From PGYR01 sp041675005 (GTDB lineage Bacteria; Bacteroidota; Ignavibacteria; Kapaibacteriales; UBA2268), in contig JBAYUQ010000004.1 of NCBI GenBank assembly GCA_041675005.1, forward strand, positions 62,001 to 126,000: 64,000 bases of DNA, in the 5' to 3' direction. The position numbers and the translations under genes were made by a program. Of this stretch, positions 45,516-53,903 are shown in pieces (position 1 is the first letter of the stretch; every line of letters begins with the position of its first letter). Under the pieces are notes generated by a model, which was not told the origin of the DNA, ran no database searches, and saw nothing but the letters and a program-made list of their open reading frames with translations.

Positions 45516-46280
45516 ATGAGACCTCTAATTTATTCAATTCTATTAATTTTAGCTTTTAACATAGCATATTCGTCAGATGTGTATGAAAGCCAAGCTACTT
45601 TTAATTATGAGGTAACTCATGTCCGAGAAAATGATACACTAAGGTATGATTTGAATTTAAAAAGTAATAAGAGTGAAACAAATTCTGATCAAACTTGGAC
45701 ATGGACTCTTAATTATTCTGGTATGCCGGGTTCTAATCAGAATATGATAATCCAAACGTTAAATTTTGACCCTATTATAGATTTGAGCTCTGCTTTTCCT
45801 GTAAAAGAAAATTCAAAAGTTGATTTTAGTAATTTTAAAGCATTTGAATTAAGTTTACCACCTTTAGTTAATATTATTGATTTGAATAAAAAAATACTAG
45901 AACCTAAAATTGTGATACCAATATTCAATTCTACAATCAATACTAAAATTTTAGCTAGACCCAAAAAAACAACTGTAAAACAAACTATTATAAAGTCAAA
46001 CGTCAATAAATCAGACGAACCTTCTTATGTGTCTGAGACTAAAGAGCTTGAAGTTGACAAGACCGAACTAGCCGATTGTACATATAAAGTAGCAGGTGAA
46101 TCGAAATATAAGTCGAATAAGGGAATGTTGGATGTTTGGGTAATAAAATGTGAATGTCAAGAATTGAATGAATCAAGGAATATCAACAAGGCGACATATT
46201 ATTATAATCTGGAATTTGGTTTTGTTTATTTCGATATAGAGTTAGAAAATGAAAGAATCGAAATCAGAATAAAAGATTAA
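45516..46280 (+). CDS. Hypothetical exported protein
   Basis: 254 residues with signal peptide MRPLIYSILLILAFNIAYSS. The mature part is strand-rich (ATFNYEVTHVRENDTLRYDL, ATYYYNLEFGFVYFDIELEN), suggesting a lipocalin- or barrel-like fold of the type found in periplasmic carrier proteins. No catalytic motif. Ends at a third copy of the same terminator. Function unknown. Confidence 0.65.
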   Translation: MRPLIYSILLILAFNIAYSSDVYESQATFNYEVTHVRENDTLRYDLNLKSNKSETNSDQTWTWTLNYSGMPGSNQNMIIQTLNFDPIIDLSSAFPVKENSKVDFSNFKAFELSLPPLVNIIDLNKKILEPKIVIPIFNSTINTKILARPKKTTVKQTIIKSNVNKSDEPSYVSETKELEVDKTELADCTYKVAGESKYKSNKGMLDVWVIKCECQELNESRNINKATYYYNLEFGFVYFDIELENERIEIRIKD

Positions 46281-46299
46281 GAATGAATTATGTATTTAC

Positions 46300-46334
46300 A
46301 ATCCCTGTTTCTTGAAGAAATGGGGATTTTTTTT
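46300..46334 (+). terminator. Intrinsic terminator, copy 3 of 3
   Basis: Stem AATCCC.../...GGGGATT is kept, the loop is changed to CTTGAAG, and a run of eight T follows. Confidence 0.87.
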
Positions 46335-46695
46335 GATATGGCTTTTCTACATATATATTACCCCGCTGGGGCAATGGGTTAAATCAGCAAACAATATTTC
46401 TTCAGATATATTGCCCAGCGGGGCATAAAATGTCTACGATTTATTTATTCCTGGACTCTTCGCAAACTTCGTTTGCTCTGAGTGACGAAGTACCAATTTG
46501 CCACAGAGTGGCTTAATATCTTTAGCTACTGATTATACCCACCAATAAACTAAATGTACCGTAAATCTTTTAATTTGTATAATCCTTGATTATGATAAAA
46601 CATTGGTATGATTTTTCTCATAACGAATGGAGGAAGAAATAAGTAAACTTTGATTTATCACTTGTTTATTCTATTAATTTCATTATATTGAATAG
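46335..46695. repeat. Gene-free region packed with dispersed repeats
   Basis: Two copies of a palindrome-plus-AATATxT element point leftwards (46340-46375 and 46397-46427; CCCCGCTGGGG is their palindrome). A CGTCACTCAGAG...GAGTCCAGG element lies reversed at 46450-46487. A rightward copy of the first type is at 46500-46527 (GCCACAGAGTGGC then TTAATATCTTTAG). The last 150 bases are the A/T-rich leader of nfeD. No frame is supported. Confidence 0.7.
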
Positions 46696-47970
46696 ATGAA
46701 AGCCATTCTAATTTCCATATTATTTTTATTCTCTTTTGGTATAGCTAGTGCCGAAAATGAGATACTTTATGCCTCGATAAATGAAGGGATAGGGAGCTTT
46801 ACGTCCGAATACATAGCGACACTAGTCCAAGAAGCCGAAGACGGTAACTACGAAGCACTCGTAATCACCCTGAATACTCCGGGTGGATTACTAGACGCTA
46901 CTAGAGACATAGTTAGCACATTCCTCGAATCGAAGGTGCCTATAGTCGTTTACGTTGCTCCTGGAGGTTCTCGTGCTGGCTCGGCTGGGGTGTTTATTAC
47001 ACTTTCAGCAAATATAGCGGCTATGGCCCCAGGAACTAATATAGGTGCAGCTCATCCGGTTGGTGTTGGAGGAGAGTCCGGCGATAGCTCAGATGTAATG
47101 ACACAGAAAGTGACTAATGATGCTGCCGCACTTATCCGCTCAATAGCAAAGAAAAGAAAGAAAAATCAAGATTATGCTGAGCTAACAGTTCGTCAATCAC
47201 GATCATATTCGGAAACCGAAGCTCTAGATAGTAACCTCATTGACCTAATAGCAAAGAACCGAAATGCTCTACTAAAAGCCATTCACGGTATGCAAGTAGA
47301 GACAACTACTGGCATAAAAAAGCTAAACACTAAGAATGCAAAAATAGTAGTCCGAGATAAAGATTGGAAGGAGGGCTTGCTTAGTTTCCTTTCCGATCCA
47401 AATATAGCATATATATTTATTCTTCTCACAATGTATGGTATCATGATAGAACTATACAACCCAGGGGCCATTTTCCCAGGAGTGATTGGTGTAATGTCAG
47501 CTATATTAGCTGGATTCTCGTTGCAGATGCTACCAGTTAATTACGCTGGTTTAGCACTTATGTTAGTTGGTATCGTATTGTTTATATTGGAAGTGAAGAT
47601 AGTCTCGTTTGGTATGTTGACTATTGGAGGGCTCATTGCCTTCGTTCTAGGTTCTATTATGTTAATTGATTCACCAGGTGATTTTATGCAAATCGGATTC
47701 GAAATTATATTGGCTGCTACATTACTGACAGCCGGGCTATTCATAGGAATAGTAATGCTTGCAGTAAAGTCGCAGAAAAAGAAAGTCGCCTCGGGGATTA
47801 GTACTCTCGTGGATAAAGAAGCAGTAGTAATAAACGAGATTACTCCTGAGAAAATGGGACAAGTAAAAGTAAGAGGTGAGATATGGAGAGCGAAATCAAA
47901 CAGTTCCCACCAGAAAAAAGATAGAGTTATAGTCAAATCAGTTGATGGTCTGACATTAGAAGTTGAATAG
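46696..47970 (+). CDS. nfeD: NfeD-type membrane-bound ClpP-class serine protease
   Basis: 424 residues with signal peptide MKAILISILFLFSFGIASA. The protease domain (20-210) has TLNTPGGLLDATRDIV, the catalytic Ser in APGGSRAGSAGVFI and a Lys in IRSIAKKRKKN, the Ser-Lys dyad of this family. Membrane helices follow (about 235-355), then a soluble OB-fold NfeD domain (LVDKEAVVINEITPEKMGQV). The long form cleaves the C-terminus of its stomatin partner, which is encoded 30 bases downstream. Confidence 0.93.
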   Translation: MKAILISILFLFSFGIASAENEILYASINEGIGSFTSEYIATLVQEAEDGNYEALVITLNTPGGLLDATRDIVSTFLESKVPIVVYVAPGGSRAGSAGVFITLSANIAAMAPGTNIGAAHPVGVGGESGDSSDVMTQKVTNDAAALIRSIAKKRKKNQDYAELTVRQSRSYSETEALDSNLIDLIAKNRNALLKAIHGMQVETTTGIKKLNTKNAKIVVRDKDWKEGLLSFLSDPNIAYIFILLTMYGIMIELYNPGAIFPGVIGVMSAILAGFSLQMLPVNYAGLALMLVGIVLFILEVKIVSFGMLTIGGLIAFVLGSIMLIDSPGDFMQIGFEIILAATLLTAGLFIGIVMLAVKSQKKKVASGISTLVDKEAVVINEITPEKMGQVKVRGEIWRAKSNSSHQKKDRVIVKSVDGLTLEVE

Positions 47971-48000
47971 TATTTATAAATAATTATATTAGAGGTCATT

Positions 48001-48813
48001 ATGGGTATTCCATTTATAGTAATTCTATTTATTGGAGCGTTCTTATTTTTCTCCATGATCAAAGTGCTCAACGAGTACGAACGTGGAGTTATATTCAGAT
48101 TAGGTAAGCTACAAGGTGTGAAAGGTCCGGGGCTTATCATATTAGTCCCTTTCATTGATAAAATAATGAAAATCAGTTTGCGAACTGTTGTACTAGATGT
48201 AGAGTCGCAAGATATAATCACACGCGATAACGTATCGCTGAAAGTAAACGCAGTACTGTATTTCAAAGTTGTTGCTCCTGATAAAGCAGTAATAGAAGTA
48301 GAGAACTACCTATACGCTACTAACCAACTAGCACAAACTACATTACGTAGTATAATCGGTCAATCTGAGCTAGACGAAGTATTAGCTGAGAGAGACAAAA
48401 TAAACGAGAAACTACAAGTAATAATAGATGAAGAGACAGAAAATTGGGGTATAAAAGTAACTGCAGTAGAAGTAAAGCAAGTTGACTTACCACTGGAAAT
48501 GCAACGTGCTATGGCGAAACAAGCCGAAGCAGAAAGAGAGAGACGTGCGAAAGTAATAAATGCAGAAGGTGAGTTCCAAGCAGCTCAGAAATTGACTGAA
48601 GCAGCAAAGCAAATGCAAGATTACCCAATATCTCTACAACTTCGTTATTTACAAACTCTTGGTGATATAGCAACTGAAAACAACTCGACTACTATATTCC
48701 CAATCCCTATTGATTTATTCAAACCGTTCATTGATGGAATGAATAGAACTAATAATGAGAATGTAAGCAAAGTAGAAGCTCAAATCAAAGACTATGGCGA
48801 TTCGAAGAGTTAA
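48001..48813 (+). CDS. Stomatin/slipin (SPFH/Band 7) protein
   Basis: 270 residues: an N-terminal membrane helix (FIVILFIGAFLFFSMIKVLN) and an SPFH domain with YERGVIFRLGKLQGVKGPGL, RTVVLDVESQDIITRDNVSL and EVKQVDLPLEMQRAMAKQAE. A coiled coil (AERERRAKVINAEGEFQAAQ) follows. It forms membrane microdomain scaffolds. The gene lies right after nfeD, the classic protease/stomatin operon. It ends at a terminator at 48841. Confidence 0.95.
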   Translation: MGIPFIVILFIGAFLFFSMIKVLNEYERGVIFRLGKLQGVKGPGLIILVPFIDKIMKISLRTVVLDVESQDIITRDNVSLKVNAVLYFKVVAPDKAVIEVENYLYATNQLAQTTLRSIIGQSELDEVLAERDKINEKLQVIIDEETENWGIKVTAVEVKQVDLPLEMQRAMAKQAEAERERRAKVINAEGEFQAAQKLTEAAKQMQDYPISLQLRYLQTLGDIATENNSTTIFPIPIDLFKPFIDGMNRTNNENVSKVEAQIKDYGDSKS

Positions 48814-48840
48814 GCTTTTCAATTGAAAGTGATATGATAC

Positions 48841-48870
48841 AAAAAAAGGAGCCAGTGGCTCCTTTTTTAT
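48841..48870. terminator. Bidirectional terminator between stomatin and purH
   Basis: Stem AAAAAAGGAGCC/GGCTCCTTTTTT with a 3-base loop and A/T tracts on both sides, so it can stop both convergent transcripts. Confidence 0.93.
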
Positions 48871-48891
48871 TTCTATTTCTCTTCACAGCTC

Positions 48892-50451
48892 TTAGTGTTT
48901 GAAGTGACGCATACCAGTGAATATCATCGCTATGTTATTGTCATTAGCAGCTTTTATTACTTCATCGTCTCTCACAGATCCACCGGGTTGTATTACGGCT
49001 GTTGCACCTGCTTTAACAGCTTCTAGTAATCCATCAGCAAATGGGAAGAATGCATCGGAAGCAACTACGCTACCTTGTAGGTCTAACTCCATTAGCTTCG
49101 ATTTCTCTACAGCTATTCTCGATGAATCTACTCTCGACATTTGACCAGCGCCTATTCCTAGAGTTCTATCGCTCTTACCATATACAATTGCATTCGACTT
49201 AACGTGCTTACAAACTTTCCAGTTGAACATAAGTGCTTGCCACTCATCGTTTGTTGGCTCTCTATCAGTTACTACTTTCATTTCTTCATTGTTTATCAAA
49301 TCAGCATCAGTAGATTGAGATAGCAATCCACCTAGTACAGACTTTAGCTCGTATCCTTGTGCATTTTTCAGCATTTCGTAGTTCAGTCTTATCAATCGTC
49401 TATCTTTCTTTTTAGATAGGTGTTCTAGCGCTTCGGGTGAGAAATCGGGAGCTATTAGTACTTCGGTGAATATACTATGTATCTTCTCTGCCATCTCCAT
49501 ATCCAGTGTCTTATTCATAGCTATTATACCACCAAAAGGGGAGACCTTGTCTGTTGCAAAAGCATTTTCATAAGCTGTTACTAGATTGCTACCACGACCA
49601 ACACCACAAGGGTTTGTGTGCTTGATAATAGATACTGTGGGCTCTTCGTCATCAGAAAACTCATTGATTATTCTAGCTGCAGAGTCTATGTCAATTATGT
49701 TATTGTAAGATAAGTCTTTACCATGTAGCTTCTCAAATATTTCAGATATGTTACCATATAAAGCTGCCGATTGATGCGGATTTTCACCGTATCGTAGGTC
49801 TTGCTCTTTCTTGAATGATATATTGATAGTTGGACCCAAATCAATTTTGTTATGTTTATTGAAATAGTTAGAAATAATCGAATCATATCTAGCAGTGTGG
49901 TTGAATACTTCACCTGCTAGTTGTACTCTCAACGCCTCGGATATAGTACTACTGTTAGACTCCAATTCACCTAAAACTGTGTCGTATTTCTCTGGATTAA
50001 CTACTACAGCTGTCCATTTGTAATTTTTAGCAGCAGCACGTAGCATAGTCGGCCCACCAATATCTATGTTCTCTATCATCTCATCGTGTGGAGCATTTTT
50101 CTTTAGTGTTTCCTCGAATGGATATAGGTTAACTACTAATAAATCTATTGATTTTAAGTTGTGTTTTTCTAGCTCGTCTATGTGGTCTTGCTTACCGAGG
50201 TCAGCCAATATACCTGAATGTATTGCAGGATGCAGAGTCTTTACTCTACCGTCCATAATCTCTGGAAAATTAGTCAATGCACTAACTGATTGTACAGTGA
50301 TTCCTGCATTAGCTATTGTTGCCTTAGTTCCACCTGTTGAGTATATCTCTATACCGAGTGAATCTAGTCTTCTTGCGAATTCGACAACTCCTGTTTTATC
50401 TGAAACTGAGATTATTGCTCTTTCTACTTTATGCGTTGAGGGGGTTTTCAT
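48892..50451 (-). CDS. purH: Bifunctional AICAR transformylase/IMP cyclohydrolase
   Basis: 519 residues, the usual PurH length. The N-terminal MGS-like IMP cyclohydrolase domain has ISVSDKTGVVEFARRLDSLG, STGGTKATI and MDGRVKTLHPAIHSGIL. The transformylase domain has DLRYGENPHQSAALYG, IIKHTNPCGVGRGSN and SDAFFPFADGLLEAVKAGAT, ending MIFTGMRHFKH. It performs the last two steps of purine synthesis. It is a single gene with its own terminator. Confidence 0.98.
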   Translation of the reverse strand: MKTPSTHKVERAIISVSDKTGVVEFARRLDSLGIEIYSTGGTKATIANAGITVQSVSALTNFPEIMDGRVKTLHPAIHSGILADLGKQDHIDELEKHNLKSIDLLVVNLYPFEETLKKNAPHDEMIENIDIGGPTMLRAAAKNYKWTAVVVNPEKYDTVLGELESNSSTISEALRVQLAGEVFNHTARYDSIISNYFNKHNKIDLGPTINISFKKEQDLRYGENPHQSAALYGNISEIFEKLHGKDLSYNNIIDIDSAARIINEFSDDEEPTVSIIKHTNPCGVGRGSNLVTAYENAFATDKVSPFGGIIAMNKTLDMEMAEKIHSIFTEVLIAPDFSPEALEHLSKKKDRRLIRLNYEMLKNAQGYELKSVLGGLLSQSTDADLINNEEMKVVTDREPTNDEWQALMFNWKVCKHVKSNAIVYGKSDRTLGIGAGQMSRVDSSRIAVEKSKLMELDLQGSVVASDAFFPFADGLLEAVKAGATAVIQPGGSVRDDEVIKAANDNNIAMIFTGMRHFKH

Positions 50452-50674
50452 TTATCTTTTTGTTTTATTTTGAATTAGTTATACAAAATTAATAAAATAA
50501 TAGACTCCTATCATTACCTTTCTATTGTTGAGTTATGCACAGTCGTTTCGACTGATTGAAAATATAAACAACAACCCGTAGCTGCTACTAATCCCAGACA
50601 TGTTGCAATATATTCATTTTTGTTCGTTCATATAGTATGAAATTAATGTTTAATTATATGAAGGAGATGTAAAA
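50452..50674. other. Divergent promoter region of purH and csbD-like gene
   Basis: 223 bases, A/T-rich in the purH-proximal part. No purine-riboswitch-like core is evident and there is no open frame. A good ribosome site AAGGAG at 50661-50666 belongs to the next gene. Confidence 0.45.
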
Positions 50675-50869
50675 ATGGATAACTTAATAGTAAAAGGAAA
50701 ATGGAACGAAGTGAAAGGGAAACTTAAACAAGATTTTAGCGAGTTAACTGATAATGATTTAACTTATGCAGAAGGTAAGGAAGATGAATTAATCGGAAAG
50801 CTGCAGCAAAAACTCGGTAAGACTAAAGACGAAATTAAACAAAAAATTGCTGAATATACCAGCAAATAA
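50675..50869 (+). CDS. CsbD-family stress protein
   Basis: 64 residues, the whole CsbD domain: VKGKWNEVKGKLKQDFSELT then YAEGKEDELIGKLQQKLGKT and KDEIKQKIAEY. It is a small, charged, soluble protein induced by general stress in other bacteria. It has a strong ribosome site and its own terminator, so it stands alone. Confidence 0.93.
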   Translation: MDNLIVKGKWNEVKGKLKQDFSELTDNDLTYAEGKEDELIGKLQQKLGKTKDEIKQKIAEYTSK

Positions 50870-50901
50870 TAGCTAGAATATAATAGTGCAAATACGATTA
50901 T

Positions 50902-50942
50902 AATGCCACCAAAAAGTTTGACTGTTTGGTGGCATTTTTTTT
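50902..50942 (+). terminator. Intrinsic terminator of csbD-like gene
   Basis: Perfect 12-bp stem AATGCCACCAAA/TTTGGTGGCATT with an 11-base loop and eight T. Confidence 0.93.
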
Positions 50943-50977
50943 GTATCTTCGAAAATAATAATATTAAATAATACAAA

Positions 50978-51328
50978 ATGAATATAGAAAACCCACTGTT
51001 ACTAATACCTATATTAACTGGTCCAGTAGTCATAATTATTATACTGATTACGCTAAAGTTTCCACCTAAGAAGATAAACTCTCTTTACGGATACAGAACG
51101 AAGCGGTCAATGGCAAGTCCAGAGGCTTGGGAATTTGCTCAGCCATACTCTGGGAAAATGATGTTGAGATATATGGTTATCTATATATTAACAGCGGCTT
51201 TCTCTGTCCCTATGAAGGATATAGACCCAATTATAGGTGTTATACTTTCTCTAATAGTTATGATGGTATTTATGGCCATTCCTATTATAAAAACTGAGAA
51301 GGAGTTAAAAGTAAGATTTGGAAATTGA
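50978..51328 (+). CDS. SdpI-family small membrane protein
   Basis: 116 residues with three hydrophobic helices (LLLIPILTGPVVIIIILITL, YMVIYILTAAFSV, IIGVILSLIVMMVFMAIPII). The loop INSLYGYRTKRSMASPEAWE carries the GYRT...S signature of SdpI, the immunity factor to the SdpC cannibalism toxin of Bacillus. Many bacteria have SdpI homologues without SdpC, so immunity cannot be assumed here. It converges with the SGNH gene, two bases apart. Confidence 0.85.
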   Translation: MNIENPLLLIPILTGPVVIIIILITLKFPPKKINSLYGYRTKRSMASPEAWEFAQPYSGKMMLRYMVIYILTAAFSVPMKDIDPIIGVILSLIVMMVFMAIPIIKTEKELKVRFGN

Positions 51329-51330
51329 AC

Positions 51331-52374
51331 TTAATGAAGAATTGTAACTGAGTCTTGTTCGATTTTTTGGATTAATTTCATAGATAAATACTCGCCAATA
51401 TCTTTGTGCATTTCCTGATTCCAATGCCCATTAGTTTTAGTAACTTTCCAATAATATGGGTCCTTACCCAAATTATAGAGTGAATCCATTAGATTACTTG
51501 TATCCCAGTTAGTTATGCCGAGTCTATTAACTTCATCTTGAAAAGCTTTATAGAATGGTGCGTAATCTCGATTTATTATTATCACGTTATTGTCTAAGTG
51601 GGTCAAAATTTTATTTACTATAGGAAGTGGCTTGTAATTAGGGTCAGCGATAACTGGCTTTTCCTTAGGAACAAACCAATCATATACCTTCCCAAAAATT
51701 ATAGAAGGTACAGGACGTTTATCAGTTGTATGTTTTGCATTCTTTAACATGTTTAGCAATATTGATTTAGATAACATATCTTGTACGTATATGTATCGGT
51801 CTATTTCTTCCTGGTCAAATTCAACAGATGCTATTAGTGAGTCATTAACTTCTTTAGCATAAGGGTAAAGTGGAGATAATTTCTCCAAATGAAGGTCTCC
51901 ATTAGAAACGAAATACAGGACTAAATCTGGTTTGAATTTGTCAACTAATAACCGCTGATATGCGTAATTATGACTAATGTTGAACCCAGCACGTCCGAAA
52001 TTTAGTATATCAAAAGTATATCCTTCAAATCGTTCATTCAGTCTTTTCTCAATGATATTCCCAAAATAATCACGCTGGAATATTTGGAAAGATTCGACAA
52101 ATGAATCTCCTACTAGGGCTATATTAATGTGGTGCTTGCTAGTTGTATCTACTTCATCACCTATGAACCGGCTGTGATTAGTTCTAAATATCCCCATACC
52201 CTCATTGAAAAAAACAGTCTCTAGGTTGTTAGGTAAACCTTTGCCTATATCATCATAGTATTTCCCAAGTGAGGCCTCGACTATTCTTGCATTACCAATA
52301 AAAAGTTCACAAATCAGCAATGTAAGAATTGTAGATAATAGAAAAAGGGCGATATGTTTAAGAGTTTTTATCAA
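51331..52374 (-). CDS. SGNH-hydrolase-like exopolysaccharide O-acetylation protein
   Basis: 347 residues with an N-terminal membrane anchor (IALFLLSTILTLLICELFIG). The SGNH motif INIALVGDSFVESF gives nucleophile Ser91; LNFGRAGFNISHNY is the Gly/Asn block and TNGHWNQEMHKDIGEYL carries the catalytic His. It is the usual partner of the MBOAT acyltransferase encoded three bases upstream and probably moves acetyl groups onto a surface polymer. Same pairing as AlgJ/AlgX with AlgI. Confidence 0.85.
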   Translation of the reverse strand: MIKTLKHIALFLLSTILTLLICELFIGNARIVEASLGKYYDDIGKGLPNNLETVFFNEGMGIFRTNHSRFIGDEVDTTSKHHINIALVGDSFVESFQIFQRDYFGNIIEKRLNERFEGYTFDILNFGRAGFNISHNYAYQRLLVDKFKPDLVLYFVSNGDLHLEKLSPLYPYAKEVNDSLIASVEFDQEEIDRYIYVQDMLSKSILLNMLKNAKHTTDKRPVPSIIFGKVYDWFVPKEKPVIADPNYKPLPIVNKILTHLDNNVIIINRDYAPFYKAFQDEVNRLGITNWDTSNLMDSLYNLGKDPYYWKVTKTNGHWNQEMHKDIGEYLSMKLIQKIEQDSVTILH

Positions 52375-52377
52375 ATC

Positions 52378-53790
52378 TTAAAATTGGAAATAAATAAATG
52401 GTAGAGGTTTTGATTGAAATATATAGATTAATGTAACTACGAATAAACTCAGTAAAATACCTAATCGGATTGATGTTGACTTGAATCGGAGCACAAATGT
52501 ATGACCAAATCTATTTTCAATGATATCTAAAGTAAAGTTCAGTATGAAATAGGACGCTACTATTTGAATGAATATGTGTGCGTATTCGCTCGCTTGCCAA
52601 TCCAATATAGCAGAAAAAATCAGCTGAGTTGATTCCCACGATGTAGCTCTGAAAAACAGCCAAGTAAACGCGACTAACACAAAAGTAAGCAGAACTTTAG
52701 GTATATCTTTGAGTCTAGTAATCGGGTCATATTCTGTTTTACCTTTGCTTAGAAATTTGTGTACGGCTAGATAGATACCATGCAATCCACCCCAAATAAC
52801 GAAATTCCAGCTAGCTCCATGCCACAAACCACCTAGTAACATAGTAATCATTAGATTGACATAAGTACGTGCTTGCCCCTTTCTATTACCACCAAGAGTA
52901 ATGTACAGATAATCTTTCAACCACGAAGAGAGAGATATATGCCATCTTCGCCAAAACTCAGTGATATTTCTAGATAGATATGGCTGCTCAAAATTTATCA
53001 TAAGCTCTATGCCTAATAGCTTAGCAGTACCACGAGCTATTTTACTATATCCCGAAAAATCGGCATATATCTGAATACCAAATAATAGTACAGCAGCTAT
53101 TATCTCGATTGATTTATAGAGATGAAGATTCCCAAATATATGATCTACTATACGACCTGCTGTATCACCTATCATAACCTTTCGGAATAATCCGAGAACT
53201 ATAAGTGTAGCACCTTCTTTTAGTTGCTCTTTTGTAGGGCTAAGTTTCTTGTATAGCTGAGGTAAAAGGTCTTTCGCTCTTTCAATGGGGCCTGCTACTA
53301 ATTGCGGAAAAAATGAAACAAATAGAGCAAAATCAATTAAGTTATCGGTCGGTTCTAGCTTCTTTCTGTATATATCAAAAGTATATGAAAGTGTCTGGAA
53401 AGTGTAAAATGATATTCCAACAGGAAGTATTATATTCAAATGGAGCGAATCTACATGCCCCCCGAAATTATTTACCATACTCTGGAAGCTATCTACGAAG
53501 AAGTTGAAATACTTGAAAAACCCTAGTATCCCTAAGTTAATACCCAAACTGGCATATAGCAAGAGCTTCCTTTTCTTCTCAACTTCGGTCTTGTGAATTC
53601 TCAAACCAATATAATAATCAACTACTGTAGAGAGTAACAGTAGCAGACAAAATCGCCAATCCCAATATCCATAGAAAAAGTAACTCGCGGCTAACAAGAA
53701 TATGTTCTTATAGGACTTTTTTGGTAGCAAGTAGAATATAGGTAATACTACAGCTAGAAAAATCAAGAATATAAATGAGTTAAAAAGCAA
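52378..53790 (-). CDS. MBOAT-family O-acyltransferase (AlgI-like)
   Basis: 470 residues with about ten membrane helices. Conserved MBOAT landmarks: FPQLVAGPIERAKDLLPQL, YADFSGYSKIARGTAKLLGI, NITEFWRRWHISLSSWLKDY and the catalytic His324 in LLGGLWHGASWNFVIWGGLH. The protein takes acetyl from a cytoplasmic donor and passes it across the membrane for O-acetylation of a polysaccharide. No polysaccharide synthesis genes lie nearby, so the target is unknown. Confidence 0.93.
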   Translation of the reverse strand: MLFNSFIFLIFLAVVLPIFYLLPKKSYKNIFLLAASYFFYGYWDWRFCLLLLLSTVVDYYIGLRIHKTEVEKKRKLLLYASLGINLGILGFFKYFNFFVDSFQSMVNNFGGHVDSLHLNIILPVGISFYTFQTLSYTFDIYRKKLEPTDNLIDFALFVSFFPQLVAGPIERAKDLLPQLYKKLSPTKEQLKEGATLIVLGLFRKVMIGDTAGRIVDHIFGNLHLYKSIEIIAAVLLFGIQIYADFSGYSKIARGTAKLLGIELMINFEQPYLSRNITEFWRRWHISLSSWLKDYLYITLGGNRKGQARTYVNLMITMLLGGLWHGASWNFVIWGGLHGIYLAVHKFLSKGKTEYDPITRLKDIPKVLLTFVLVAFTWLFFRATSWESTQLIFSAILDWQASEYAHIFIQIVASYFILNFTLDIIENRFGHTFVLRFKSTSIRLGILLSLFVVTLIYIFQSKPLPFIYFQF

Positions 53791-53903
53791 TCGAGGTTGT
53801 ATATTATTATTTAATTATTAGAATAAGTGTCAGATACAAATTAATGGAATTTTAGAATAATTCATTATCTTGACTGATAATAAAAACAAAAAACTGAAAA
53901 GAA

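Noticed and set aside
50978..51328. SdpI homologue as part of a cannibalism toxin system
   Set aside because: No SdpC-like toxin or SdpR-type regulator is adjacent; SdpI homologues are common without them.
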